Shown here: positions 25,164 to 33,901 of the stretch, one piece after another | How the letters are laid out: every line of letters begins with the position of its first letter | Position numbering within the stretch: position 1 is the stretch's first letter | DNA from: Bog-756 sp963776225 | Lineage (GTDB): Bacteria; Actinomycetota; Acidimicrobiia; Acidimicrobiales; RAAP-2 | Direction of reading: 5' to 3' | Length of the DNA stretch: 64,000 nt | Assembly (NCBI GenBank): GCA_963776225.1 | Contig: CAVZLL010000003.1 | Location: 1 to 64,000, forward strand | Made by a program: the position numbers and the translations under genes | Notes under the pieces: model-generated | Told to the model about the DNA's origin: nothing | What the model saw: only the letters and a program-made list of their open reading frames with translations | Databases searched by the model: none

Positions 25164-26741
25164 GTGATCCGAGTCACCGCACCCTCGACGACCGATCCAC
25201 AGGACGACCCGGCGGCCGTCGGTGTGCCCGTGCATGCCGCGGAGGACGGACCGGTGCTCGCCGTCGACCCCGGCGGCGTGCCCGGTGTGGCGCTGCCGGA
25301 ATCGCTCGACCCGACCTGGTGTGAGCGCCAGGGCTTCTCCGGGAAGGTCGGCCAGACACTGGTCCTCCGCGCGGTGGCTGCGGCCGGACCGGGCGGTCCG
25401 GCCGGTCCCGATCTGGTCCTGGTCGGGCTGGGCGAGCACGAGCTGTATGCCGGCGATCCCGGCCTCGAGTCGCTGCGACGCGCATCGGCCGCCTTCGTCC
25501 GGGCGGCCGGACGCGGCGGGATGGCCCGGTTGGTCGTGGTCCCGCCCGACGGACGAGGGATCGATGACGCTGCGGCGGCAGCGGCCGAGGGGGGCGCGCT
25601 TGCCGCCTACCGCTACGACGAGTTCCGGAGCTCGGACCCTCCGCCGGGGCTCGGTGAGCTCGCGCTCACCGCCGGTCCAGATGCGGACACCACCGCCCTC
25701 TCCGCCGGGACGGCCCGTGGTGCCCGGGTGGCCGAGGCGGTGGCGTTCGCCCGCGACCTGGTCAACGAGCCGGCCGGCTCGCTGACCCCGGAACGGTTCG
25801 CCGAGGTGGTGGTCGACCGGTTCGCCTCCGTGCCGGGTGTGACGATCGAGGTCTGGGACGAGCACCGCATCGCGGAGGAGCGTCTCGGCGGCCTGCTCGG
25901 CGTTGCTGCCGGTTCGGTCCGGCCGCCGCGCATGGTCCACATCGAGTTCCGGCCCGCAGATCCGTGGACGTTCGACGGCCGGGTTCCCCGTCTGGCCCTG
26001 GTCGGCAAGGGGATCACCTTCGACTCCGGCGGACTCTCGCTGAAGACGGCGGGCGGCATGGAGACCATGAAGACCGACATGGGTGGGGCCGCCGCCGTGG
26101 TGGCAGCTGTCGACGCGGCGGCGGCGCTCGGCGGCCGGTTGCCCCTCAGCGCGTGGATACCGCTGACCGAGAACATGCCGAGCGGGTCCGCCACCAAGCC
26201 CGGCGACGTGCTTACCGCGCGCAACGGCAAGACCATCGAGGTGCTCAACACGGACGCCGAGGGCCGCCTGGTGCTGGCCGACGGGCTCTCGCTCGCAGCG
26301 GAGGGCGGACCCGACGCCATCGTGGACCTGGCCACCCTCACCGGCGCCGCCGTGGTGGCGCTGGGCAAGGAGATCGCCGGTCTGCTCGCCAACGACGACG
26401 AGCTCCGGGCCGAGGTGCAGGCGGCCGGCGACCGTTCCGGCGAGCCGTCGTGGCCGCTGCCGCTGCCCGACGACTACCGCCCGCACATCGAGTCCGAGGT
26501 GGCGGACATGCGCAACGTTGGGCGCAGCGGTCAGGCGGGGACCATCTCGGCGGCACTGCTGCTGCGCGAGTTCGTGGGGGACGTTCCCTGGGCCCACCTC
26601 GACATCGCCGGCCCGTCGCGGGCCGAGGAGCAACGCGGGTACCTCACCAAAGGAGCGACCGGGTTCGGGACCCGCACGCTGGTGGCCCTGATCACCTCGG
26701 AGCCGTTCGCCCGCTCGCTGGCGGCGCGTGCGGCCGGCTGA
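25164..26741 (+). CDS. pepA: Leucyl aminopeptidase, M17 family
   Basis: A 525-residue cytosolic aminopeptidase with a two-metal centre. The N-terminal domain (about 1-190) is variable; the catalytic domain shows LVGKGITFDSGGLSLK, GMETMKTDMGGAAAV and the family signature NTDAEGRLVLADGL, which together supply the Lys, Asp and Glu metal ligands and the catalytic Arg. A GDVPWAHLDIAG segment near the end is also typical. The start is a GTG 48 bases after the adenosyltransferase stop. PepA proteins in other bacteria can also bind DNA; nothing here tests that. Confidence 0.95.
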   Translation: MIRVTAPSTTDPQDDPAAVGVPVHAAEDGPVLAVDPGGVPGVALPESLDPTWCERQGFSGKVGQTLVLRAVAAAGPGGPAGPDLVLVGLGEHELYAGDPGLESLRRASAAFVRAAGRGGMARLVVVPPDGRGIDDAAAAAAEGGALAAYRYDEFRSSDPPPGLGELALTAGPDADTTALSAGTARGARVAEAVAFARDLVNEPAGSLTPERFAEVVVDRFASVPGVTIEVWDEHRIAEERLGGLLGVAAGSVRPPRMVHIEFRPADPWTFDGRVPRLALVGKGITFDSGGLSLKTAGGMETMKTDMGGAAAVVAAVDAAAALGGRLPLSAWIPLTENMPSGSATKPGDVLTARNGKTIEVLNTDAEGRLVLADGLSLAAEGGPDAIVDLATLTGAAVVALGKEIAGLLANDDELRAEVQAAGDRSGEPSWPLPLPDDYRPHIESEVADMRNVGRSGQAGTISAALLLREFVGDVPWAHLDIAGPSRAEEQRGYLTKGATGFGTRTLVALITSEPFARSLAARAAG

Positions 26742-26782
26742 ACGGGAACCACCCGACCCGGCGATCGCGGGTCTCCGTCCAC

Positions 26783-26788
26783 TACCGT
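26783..26788 (+). promoter_or_regulatory. -10 box of gpsA
   Basis: TACCGT followed by seven bases and the GTG at 26796; leaderless arrangement. Confidence 0.45.
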
Positions 26789-26795
26789 TCCTCGG

Positions 26796-27785
26796 GTGAA
26801 GATCGCCGTCCTCGGGGGAGGGTCGTGGGGGACGACGATGGCCTCGCTCATCGCACCGAGGCACGACACCGTCCTCTGGGCGCGCGACCCCGAGGTGGCG
26901 CGCGCGGTGCGCGACCAGCACCGCAACCCGAACTACCTGCCCGGGTTCGATCTCGCCCGGGAGCTCCACGCGACGTCCGACCTCGAGGAGGCGGTGTGCG
27001 CCGCCGACCTGGTGGTGGTCGGGGTGCCGGTCTCGGGCTTCCGCAAGGTGGTCGAGGCGACGGCCGGGTGCATGCGACCCTGGATCCCGGTGGTCAGCCT
27101 GTCCAAGGGCCTCGAGCGGGGCACCCTGCTCCGGATGACCGAGGTGATCCGCGAGGTGGTGCCCGGACACCCGGTGGCCGCGCTCAGCGGCCCCAACATC
27201 GCCCGCGAGATCCTCGAGGGCAAGGCGGCCGCCGCGGTCGTCGCGACCGAGGACCTCGAGGTCGCCGGCGCCATCCAGAAGGTGGTCACCCGCGGCGTGT
27301 TCCGCGTGTACGTCAACGACGACGTGATCGGCTGCGAGATGGGCGGCGCCCTCAAGAACGTGATCGCCATCGCCGCCGGCATCGGCGAGGGACTGGGCGT
27401 CGGGGACAACACGAGGGCGGCGGTCATGTCCCGCGGCCTCGCCGAGCTGACCCGGTTGGGCGAGGCGATGGGTGCGAGGCCGGCCACCTTCGCCGGGCTG
27501 GCGGGGATGGGGGACCTCATCGCGACCTGCATGAGCCCGCACAGCCGCAACCGGGCGGTGGGTGAGCAGCTCGGCAGGGGCCGGCCGCTGGACGAGATCC
27601 TCGCCGACATGCACATGGTGGCCGAGGGTGTGCGAACGGCCACGGTCGCGCTCGAGCTGGCCGAGCGGTACGGGCTCGAGCTCCCCATCTGCGGGATGAT
27701 CGACAAGGTGGTCAGGGGCGAGATCGAACCGCCCGACGCGTACTGGGGGCTCACCCCTGCCGGTCACGAGGCGGAGCCCGGCTGA
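26796..27785 (+). CDS. gpsA: Glycerol-3-phosphate dehydrogenase [NAD(P)+]
   Basis: A 329-residue enzyme that reduces dihydroxyacetone phosphate to sn-glycerol-3-phosphate for phospholipid synthesis. The NAD(P) motif is IAVLGGGSWGTTMA, followed by SLSKGLERGTLLRM, the substrate region LSGPNIAREI, catalytic Lys in GALKNVIAIAAGIG, and GLAGMGDLIATCMSPHSRNR. Length matches the family. Its last 22 bases overlap the convergent hypothetical gene. Confidence 0.95.
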   Translation: MKIAVLGGGSWGTTMASLIAPRHDTVLWARDPEVARAVRDQHRNPNYLPGFDLARELHATSDLEEAVCAADLVVVGVPVSGFRKVVEATAGCMRPWIPVVSLSKGLERGTLLRMTEVIREVVPGHPVAALSGPNIAREILEGKAAAAVVATEDLEVAGAIQKVVTRGVFRVYVNDDVIGCEMGGALKNVIAIAAGIGEGLGVGDNTRAAVMSRGLAELTRLGEAMGARPATFAGLAGMGDLIATCMSPHSRNRAVGEQLGRGRPLDEILADMHMVAEGVRTATVALELAERYGLELPICGMIDKVVRGEIEPPDAYWGLTPAGHEAEPG

Positions 27786-28480
27786 GCCGCCCCACCGGGG
27801 ACCGGCCGGGTAGGCGTCGCGTCCCTTGCCGCCCGGAACGCCACCGCCGGGTGGAAGCGCCAGGAGAAGAGGGCCCGCTCGATCGCGCCGCGGTCGTGTC
27901 CGGCTGCCGCCAGTCCGACCGCCAGCCGCCCGGCACGGCGGCGCATCTGCTCGGGCTCGGACAGCCGCCGCTCGGCGAGCCACCGGCGGTGGCTCTGCTG
28001 CAGCGAGTCGGGCAGCCGGCTCGCGTGGCGGAGCGGCAGGGGAGGGACAGCCGTGCGCACCGCCAACTCCTCCGCCCCCTGGGCCCGGGCCAGGTCGTAG
28101 ATGCACAACCGACTCAACGCGCGGCGGAACGGGGCGTTCCTCCCGACGCGGTCGCCGAGCCCGAGGGCGCGGGCGGTCTCGGCGAGATGGAGGTCGAAGC
28201 CGTCACCGTGGACCTCGAGCCCGTAGAAGAGGCGGCGGAGCAGCCACGTGGTCGACGGGCCGATCACCGGGAGCCAGTAGAGCTCGACATAGCGGCCGCA
28301 GGGGTGGACGCCGTGCGGATCGGCCACCGGGTCGACCCAGGTGACGATGCGCAGCCGTTCGGCGCTGCCGACGTCGAGCGACCGCCGGCGACGGACGGTG
28401 TGGGGCGATGGTGGCAGCGGGATGACGTGTGAGCTGGGCACGGTGTCTCCTCGGGGCGGGGATCGGGTGTCGTTCGTCAC
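27764..28480 (-). CDS. Conserved actinobacterial-type hypothetical protein
   Basis: A 238-residue protein. The best-conserved-looking part is RLRIVTWVDPVADPHGVHPC followed by YVELYWLPVIGPSTTWLLRR (about residues 42-85), which I recall from unannotated actinobacterial proteins. The rest is Arg/Ala-rich and helical, with no transmembrane segment, signal peptide or catalytic motif that I recognise. It converges with gpsA and overlaps its end by 22 bases. Start is a GTG without a clear ribosome binding site. Confidence 0.7.
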   Translation of the reverse strand: MTNDTRSPPRGDTVPSSHVIPLPPSPHTVRRRRSLDVGSAERLRIVTWVDPVADPHGVHPCGRYVELYWLPVIGPSTTWLLRRLFYGLEVHGDGFDLHLAETARALGLGDRVGRNAPFRRALSRLCIYDLARAQGAEELAVRTAVPPLPLRHASRLPDSLQQSHRRWLAERRLSEPEQMRRRAGRLAVGLAAAGHDRGAIERALFSWRFHPAVAFRAARDATPTRPVPGGAAQPGSAS

Positions 28481-28544
28481 GGGACCGGGCGAACCGACTC
28501 GCAGAGCGTGCGCGGCCGTGCTTGCCCGCCACCTTGCCGGGGAG

Positions 28545-29165
28545 CTACCCGATCGACGCCCAGGTGCCGCGGTGCACGCTGTCGGCGAGCGTGCGCCGCG
28601 GGCGCGATGCCGACGTCGACGGCCGGTCGGGACGGGCGGCCTCGCCGAGCAGGACCGCGCCGAGCCACCGCATGCGGTCGGGGACGCCGAGCACCTCTCG
28701 CAATCGCGCCTCGCCGCGGAAATTCCCGAGGAAGGCGGCTCCGATCCCGCGGTCGACCGCGCCGAGCAGGAGGGTCATCACGACGAACGCGGCGTCCACG
28801 TGCCAGAAGGGGACCACCCAGTCCAGCGCCCGGTCCCCGGCCTCCCGGTCCGTCGCCTTGTCCGGCTCCCGGTAGCGCTCGGCGTAGGCGTCCGGGTCGG
28901 AGAAGGGGAGTACCACGACCGGGGCCCGGGAGAGCCCCTCGAACCGCCGCGAGCGGGCGCGCCACACCTCGTCGGTGGTGGCCGCCCAGAACCGCCCGGT
29001 CTCGGTCGGCCCCTCCAGGACGACCAGGTCCCGGGCCTGGGTGTTGCCGGCCGACGGTGCGGCCAGGGCGTCCGAGAGCAGGCCGTCGACGACGGCGCGG
29101 TCGAGGGGTGCGCCGGTGAAGTTCCTGGTCATGTGGCGCCGGTGCACGGTTTCGGTGAGCTCCAT
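28545..29165 (-). CDS. Nitroreductase-family FMN protein
   Basis: A 206-residue protein of the nitroreductase fold, which binds FMN at a dimer interface and reduces substrates with NAD(P)H. Typical parts are RRHMTRNFTGAPLDRAVVD at the N-terminus, the APSAGNTQARDLVVL segment (FMN phosphate contact), and the later VDRGIGAAFLGNF region. The ATG is eight bases behind a TAGCGT box. The reading frame is open for another 830 codons upstream as an antisense shadow of other genes, which is not coding. Confidence 0.87.
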   Translation of the reverse strand: MELTETVHRRHMTRNFTGAPLDRAVVDGLLSDALAAPSAGNTQARDLVVLEGPTETGRFWAATTDEVWRARSRRFEGLSRAPVVVLPFSDPDAYAERYREPDKATDREAGDRALDWVVPFWHVDAAFVVMTLLLGAVDRGIGAAFLGNFRGEARLREVLGVPDRMRWLGAVLLGEAARPDRPSTSASRPRRTLADSVHRGTWASIG

Positions 29166-29173
29166 CCACCGGG

Positions 29174-29179
29174 ACGCTA
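29174..29179 (-). promoter_or_regulatory. -10 box of the nitroreductase gene
   Basis: TAGCGT on the minus strand, eight bases before the ATG at 29165; leaderless arrangement. Confidence 0.45.
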
Positions 29180-29294
29180 CCGGGGCGTCGTCCGGCCGGC
29201 CGCCGGCGCGGGTGCGGCCCCGGGTCCGGGGGAATGTCGACCCCGCTGGTAGCGTTTCCCACCAAGAGGAGCGCTGAGAAGGAGTCGGATCGCC

Positions 29295-30473
29295 GTGCCC
29301 ACCTTCAGAGAGATGTTGGCAGCCGCCAAAGCCGCGGTGCGCGAGGTCGAGCCCGCCGAGGCGGAGTCGGAGATCGCCCGCGAGGACACGGTCGTCCTCG
29401 ACGTGCGGGAGCCCGACGAGTACGAGCAGGGCGCCATCCCCGGGGCGCTCCACATCCCGAGGGGCACCCTCGAGACCTCGGTCGAGGCGCGCATCCCCGA
29501 CAAGTCCGCCCACGTGGTCGTCTACTGCGCCGGCGGCACCCGCTCGGCCTTCGCTGCCGAGACCATGCAGGAGCTCGGCTACAGCGACGTGGCCTCGATG
29601 GTCGGTGGGTTCAACCGCTGGAAGGACGAGGGCCGCAGCTGGTCGGCCCCGGCGTCGCTCACCCCCGATCAGCGCAACCGCTACCAGCGCCACCTTCTGC
29701 TGCCCGAGGTCGGCGTGGACGGCCAGCTCGAGCTGCTCGACGCGAAGGTGCTGCTGCTCGGCGCGGGTGGCCTCGGGTCCCCGGCCGCCCTCTACCTGGC
29801 GGCGGCCGGTGTCGGCACCCTCGGCATCATCGACATGGACGTGGTCGACGCCTCCAACCTGCAGCGCCAGATCCTGCACAACACCGACCGGATCGGCGAG
29901 CGCAAGGTCGACTCCGCCAAGAAGACCCTCACCCTGATGAACCCCGACGTGAACGTGGTGACCTACGACGTGCGGCTCGGCGCCGACAACATCCTCGAGA
30001 TCATCGACGGCTACGACGTGATCGTCGACGGCACCGACAATTTCCCGACCCGCTACCTGGTCAACGACGCATCGTTGCTCAAACGGATCCCGGTGGTCCA
30101 CGGTTCGATCTTCCGGTTCGAGGGTCAGGCCACCGTGTTCCATCCCTACGTGGGCCCCTGCTACCGGTGCCTGCTGCCCGAACCACCCCCGGCCGAGCTC
30201 GCCCCGAGCTGCTCGGAGGCCGGTGTCCTCGGCGTCCTGCCCGGCATCATCGGGTCGATCCAGGCGGTCGAGGCCATCAAGATCATCCTCGGCATCGGCG
30301 ACACCCTCGAGGGCCGCCTGCTCGCCTACGACGCACTCGAACAGAGCTTCCGCACCTTCCGGGTCCGCCGGGACCCGGCCTGCCCGGCCTGCGGGCCGGA
30401 CGCCGGGGAGATCGTGATCGCCGAGTACGACGACCTGTGCATGCCCCACGTGGTGGAGCCGCCCGCCGGCTGA
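29295..30473 (+). CDS. Rhodanese-MoeB/ThiF fusion (sulfur-carrier adenylyltransferase), rhodanese first
   Basis: A 392-residue fusion. Residues 20-118 are a rhodanese domain with active Cys78 in VVYCAGGTRSA. Residues about 122-390 are an E1-like adenylyltransferase: QRHLLLPEVG, nucleotide motif GAGGLGS (156-162), DGTDNFPTRYLVND (245-258), Cys306 in APSCSEAG at the usual catalytic position, and zinc pairs CYRC (289, 292) and CPAC (363, 366). It would activate a small sulfur-carrier protein (MoaD, ThiS or CysO type) and pass sulfur to it. MoeZ/MOCS3 proteins carry rhodanese at the C-terminus, so the order is swapped. The GTG is preceded by GAAGGAG. Confidence 0.92.
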   Translation: MPTFREMLAAAKAAVREVEPAEAESEIAREDTVVLDVREPDEYEQGAIPGALHIPRGTLETSVEARIPDKSAHVVVYCAGGTRSAFAAETMQELGYSDVASMVGGFNRWKDEGRSWSAPASLTPDQRNRYQRHLLLPEVGVDGQLELLDAKVLLLGAGGLGSPAALYLAAAGVGTLGIIDMDVVDASNLQRQILHNTDRIGERKVDSAKKTLTLMNPDVNVVTYDVRLGADNILEIIDGYDVIVDGTDNFPTRYLVNDASLLKRIPVVHGSIFRFEGQATVFHPYVGPCYRCLLPEPPPAELAPSCSEAGVLGVLPGIIGSIQAVEAIKIILGIGDTLEGRLLAYDALEQSFRTFRVRRDPACPACGPDAGEIVIAEYDDLCMPHVVEPPAG

Positions 30474-30530
30474 GCTCCGGACCGGTCGGTCCGCTCCGTC
30501 GGCCCGTCGGACCCGGTCGGGCGGAGCCCG

Positions 30531-30536
30531 TAACCT
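30531..30536 (+). promoter_or_regulatory. -10 box of the acyl-CoA mutase gene
   Basis: TAACCT followed by six bases and the ATG at 30543, the same hexamer and spacing as before the SDR gene at 9105. It argues for the ATG over the GTG at 30537. Confidence 0.5.
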
Positions 30537-30542
30537 GTGGCG

Positions 30543-32150
30543 ATGGCACCTGAACGCCCGTCCCCGTCGCCCTCCGGGGAGCGGACCACCGACTCGGGCA
30601 TCGAGATCCGCACGGTCTACGGCCCGGACGACCTCGTGGACTGGGACCCGGCCACCCGCCTCGGTGAGCCGGGCGGCTATCCCTACACCCGGGGGATCCG
30701 CCCCGACATGTACCGGGGACGCCTCTGGACCATGCGGCAGTACGCCGGGTTCGGCACGGCCGAGGCGACCAACGCCCGGTTCAAATTCCTGCTCGGGGCC
30801 GGCCAGACCGGTCTCTCCTGCGCCTTCGACCTGCCCACCCAGATGGGGTACGACTCGGACCACCCCCGGTCCGAGGGCGAGGTGGGCAAGGTCGGCGTGG
30901 CCATCGACTCCCTCGAGGACATGCGGCTCCTCTTGGCGGGCCTGCCGCTCGACAAGGTGACCACCTCGATGACCATCAACGCCACCGCGGCGATCCTGCT
31001 GCTGCTCTACCAACTGGTGGCCGAGGAGAACGGGGTCGATCCGGCCCTGCTCGGCGGGACCGTCCAGAACGACATCCTGAAGGAGTACGTGGCCCGCGGC
31101 ACCTACATCTACCCGCCCCGGCCGTCGATGCGGCTGGTCACCGACACCTTGTCCTACTGCGCGGAGAACCTGCCGGCGTGGAACACCATCTCCATCTCCG
31201 GCTACCACATCCGCGAGGCGGGCTCCACGGCCGTGCAGGAGATCGCCTTCACCCTCGCCAACGGGATCGCCTACGTCGAGGCGGCCATCGCCGCGGGACT
31301 CCGGGTGGACGACATCGGTCCGCGCCTGAGCTTCTTCTGGAACGCCCACAACAACCTCTTCGAGGAGGTCGCCAAGTACCGGGCGGCGCGGAGGATGTGG
31401 GCGAGGATCATGACCGAGCGCTTCGGCGCGACCGACGAGCGCTCGCTCCTCCTCCGGTTCCACACCCAGACCGGGGGATCCACCCTCACCGCCCAGCAGC
31501 CCGAGAACAACATCGTGCGGGTCACCGTCCAGGCCATCGCCGCGGCGCTCGGCGGCACCCAGAGCCTGCACACCAACGGGTTCGACGAGGCGCTCGGGTT
31601 GCCGACGGAGCGGGCGGCCAAGATCGCGCTGCGGACCCAGCAGATCGTCGCCCACGAGTCGGGCATCGCCGACACCGTCGACCCCTTGGCCGGTTCGTGG
31701 TTCGTCGAGTCGTTGACCGACGCGGTCGAGGAGGCCGCCTGGGAGTACCTCGAGCGGATCGACGCCATGGGCGGGGCCGTCGACGCCATCGAGGCCCAGT
31801 ACATGCAGCAGGAGATCGAGCAGGCCGCCTACGCCTATGCGAAGGCGGTGGACGGCGGCGACAAGGTGGTGGTCGGGGTCAACCGGTACGTCGACGAGCG
31901 GGGTGTCCCGGGCGAGGTGTTCCCCATCGACGCCGAGCTCCAGCGCTCCCAGGTGGCCCGCGTCACCAGGGTGCGGGCCGAGCGGGACCAGGCCGCGGTG
32001 GATGCGGCGCTCGCCGACGTCGACGCGGCGGCGCGCGGGACCCAGAACCTGCTGGTCCCGATCAAGGTGGCGCTCTCCGGGATGGCCACCCTCGGCGAGG
32101 TCTCCGACGTGCTGCGCGGGGTGTTCGGCGTCTTCCAGCCGGGCAGCTGA
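30543..32150 (+). CDS. Acyl-CoA mutase large subunit (methylmalonyl-CoA mutase type)
   Basis: A 535-residue TIM-barrel subunit of an adenosylcobalamin-dependent carbon-skeleton mutase. Family motifs: RGRLWTMRQYAGFGTAEATN, LSCAFDLPTQMGYDSDHPR, ISISGYHIREAGSTAVQEIA, HTQTGGSTLTAQQPENNIVR and GGTQSLHTNGFDEALGLPTE. There is no cobalamin-binding domain, so a separate small subunit must be encoded elsewhere. Methylmalonyl-, isobutyryl- or other acyl-CoA use cannot be settled without comparing active-site residues. The 3' end of this gene is the left copy of the direct repeat bracketing the accessory insert. Confidence 0.93.
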   Translation: MAPERPSPSPSGERTTDSGIEIRTVYGPDDLVDWDPATRLGEPGGYPYTRGIRPDMYRGRLWTMRQYAGFGTAEATNARFKFLLGAGQTGLSCAFDLPTQMGYDSDHPRSEGEVGKVGVAIDSLEDMRLLLAGLPLDKVTTSMTINATAAILLLLYQLVAEENGVDPALLGGTVQNDILKEYVARGTYIYPPRPSMRLVTDTLSYCAENLPAWNTISISGYHIREAGSTAVQEIAFTLANGIAYVEAAIAAGLRVDDIGPRLSFFWNAHNNLFEEVAKYRAARRMWARIMTERFGATDERSLLLRFHTQTGGSTLTAQQPENNIVRVTVQAIAAALGGTQSLHTNGFDEALGLPTERAAKIALRTQQIVAHESGIADTVDPLAGSWFVESLTDAVEEAAWEYLERIDAMGGAVDAIEAQYMQQEIEQAAYAYAKAVDGGDKVVVGVNRYVDERGVPGEVFPIDAELQRSQVARVTRVRAERDQAAVDAALADVDAAARGTQNLLVPIKVALSGMATLGEVSDVLRGVFGVFQPGS

Positions 32151-32158
32151 CCGGGCTT
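32104..32158 (+). repeat. Left copy of the insert-flanking direct repeat (mutase 3' end)
   Basis: About 55 bases covering the last 15 codons and stop of the mutase gene plus a few bases. It matches 40710-40765 with three substitutions, one inserted T and one extra G in the right copy. The longest exact run is cggggtgttcggcgtctt. This copy is in frame with the mutase. Confidence 0.85.
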
Positions 32159-32282
32159 CGTCCCGAACCAGTCGACAACGCAGTGCTCGCGATCGTTACT
32201 GCGCCCGCAGCGAAACCTCCGGGCGTGTGGATAACTGCGCTCCGGGCGTGAGATCCGGGCGACGCCAAAGGCCTTTCGGCCC

Positions 32283-32308
32283 TGGCATTCCAATGCCATC
32301 TTGGCCAA
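32283..32308. promoter_or_regulatory. Inverted repeats upstream of the MFS gene
   Basis: tggcatt-cc-aatgcca (32283-32298) is a perfect 7-base inverted repeat, directly followed by the palindrome ttggccaa (32301-32308). They lie 10-35 bases before the MFS start and could be an operator; no adjacent regulator gene is present. Confidence 0.35.
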
Positions 32309-32317
32309 TGTGAGTGG

Positions 32318-33901
32318 GTGAGCTCATGGTCGCGAGTTGTGACATTTTCGCGAGTTGGGCTGAATGCGAATCGCCGGTCCGCACTTGTCGTGGTATGTGT
32401 TTCCGCCCTGATCATCAACGTCGACAACACGATCCTCAATGTGGCTCTGCCTACCCTCGTGAGGGATCTGCACGCAACGTCCAGCCAGTTGCAATGGATC
32501 GTCGACTCTTACGCAATGGTGTTCGCTGGCCTGCTATTCGTAGGGGGCAGTCTCGCGGACCGATTCGGACGAAAGCGGCTCTTCCTTATCGGTCTGACGA
32601 TCTTTGCCACAGGCTCGATCGGCGCGGCCTTCTCCGTTTCGGTTCATCTTCTCATTGCGTGCCGAGCCGTCATGGGAGCCGGTGCTGCCCTTACCATTCC
32701 GGCATCACTGTCGATTCTGAACGACATCTTCCGTGACCCAATGGAGCGGGCTCGAGCCATCGGCGCGTGGGCCGGGACCATTGGTCTTGGGATCGCCATC
32801 GGGCCGATCGCCGGCGGCCTCTTGCTGTCGAGGTTCTGGTGGGGCTCGATCTTCCTGGTCAACGTCCCGGTCGTGATCGCCGGGTTTGTGGGCGCGCTCA
32901 TACTGGTGCCGGACTCGAAGAATCCCGACGCAAGGCAGCCCGATCCCGTCGGAGCTGTGCTTTCGATCGTTGGGCTCGGTCTCCTGCTCTGGGCGATCAT
33001 CGAAGCACCGAGTCAGGGGTGGGCATCGGGGATCGTGATCGGAGTCGGTCTGGCCAGTTTCTTGACCCTCGGCACCTTTATTGCCTGGGAGGCCCGTAGT
33101 CGCCACCCGATGCTGAACCTGGACTTCTTCCGTGATCGCAGGTTCTCGATAGCCCTGGCGTCCGAATGCCTCGGCGTCTTCGGGCTGATGGGGGCGTTGT
33201 TCGTCCAGACCCAGTTCCTGCAGTTCGATCTCGGGTACTCGCCCCTCCAGGCCGGGGTGCGCATCTTGCCTGTCGCTGCCATGCTGGTCGCTAGCGCCGC
33301 GTTGTCTCCGGTTATGGCTCGCTTCATTGGGCCCAAGCTCACCGTTACTGCCGGTCTCTTCGCCATAGCGGCTGGTTTGTGGCAGATATCAGCGGCGTCG
33401 AAGCCCTCTGTTGCCTATGGAGCGGTAGTTCCTGGACTCTTGTTGATCGGTGTGGGGGCCGGACTGTTGCTGCCGACAGCCACGAACTCTGTGGTCGGAT
33501 CCGTGCCTCAGGGTGAATCGGGGATCGGATCGGCCTCTAACACTGTGTCCTTACAAGTCGGTGGGGCATTGGGTGTCGCCGTTATCGGAAGCGTGATGCT
33601 CACCCGCTACCAGGATCGCATGGCCGCCACACTGGCTGGACGGCAGGTCCCTGGCGAAGTCAGTCAAACGATCTTGGGCTCTTTGGGTGGTGCCCTCGCG
33701 GTCGCGCAACGTGCCGGAGGCGTCACCGGTTCCTTGCTCGCGCGAACGGCGCGTACCGCGTTCCTAAGCGGAAGTAGTTTGGCTCTCGCCGTCGGTGCGG
33801 TGGTCGCGCTCAGCGGCTCTGTTCTCGCTCTGGCAGTTCTTCCCACGCGGGAATCCAATCGCCAACCGCGGGTTACGACCGAAGAGCCGGCTCTTCGGTG
33901 A
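32318..33901 (+). CDS. MFS exporter, 14-helix DHA2 (EmrB/QacA) family
   Basis: A 527-residue polytopic membrane protein. Motif A is GGSLADRFGRKRLF between helices 2 and 3, the antiporter motif C is GLGIAIGPIAGG in helix 5, and VDNTILNVALPTL in helix 1 is typical of the drug:H+ antiporter-2 group. It probably exports a toxic or antibiotic-like compound using the proton gradient. First gene of the accessory insert; its codon use is less GC-biased than in flanking genes. GTG at 32318 is the longest start; a GTG at 32339 is also possible. Confidence 0.92.
   Translation: MSSWSRVVTFSRVGLNANRRSALVVVCVSALIINVDNTILNVALPTLVRDLHATSSQLQWIVDSYAMVFAGLLFVGGSLADRFGRKRLFLIGLTIFATGSIGAAFSVSVHLLIACRAVMGAGAALTIPASLSILNDIFRDPMERARAIGAWAGTIGLGIAIGPIAGGLLLSRFWWGSIFLVNVPVVIAGFVGALILVPDSKNPDARQPDPVGAVLSIVGLGLLLWAIIEAPSQGWASGIVIGVGLASFLTLGTFIAWEARSRHPMLNLDFFRDRRFSIALASECLGVFGLMGALFVQTQFLQFDLGYSPLQAGVRILPVAAMLVASAALSPVMARFIGPKLTVTAGLFAIAAGLWQISAASKPSVAYGAVVPGLLLIGVGAGLLLPTATNSVVGSVPQGESGIGSASNTVSLQVGGALGVAVIGSVMLTRYQDRMAATLAGRQVPGEVSQTILGSLGGALAVAQRAGGVTGSLLARTARTAFLSGSSLALAVGAVVALSGSVLALAVLPTRESNRQPRVTTEEPALR
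33878..33899. terminator. 22-base perfect palindrome at the MFS stop codon
   Basis: accgaagagcc followed directly by its reverse complement ggctcttcggt. It could form a strong hairpin across the end of the MFS gene and act as a terminator, although no T-run follows. It could also be a protein-binding site. Confidence 0.45.

Noticed and set aside
29166..31655. Upstream extension of the nitroreductase frame
   Set aside because: Open frame continues because of GC bias, but it is antisense to the rhodanese-MoeB and mutase genes and has no homology.
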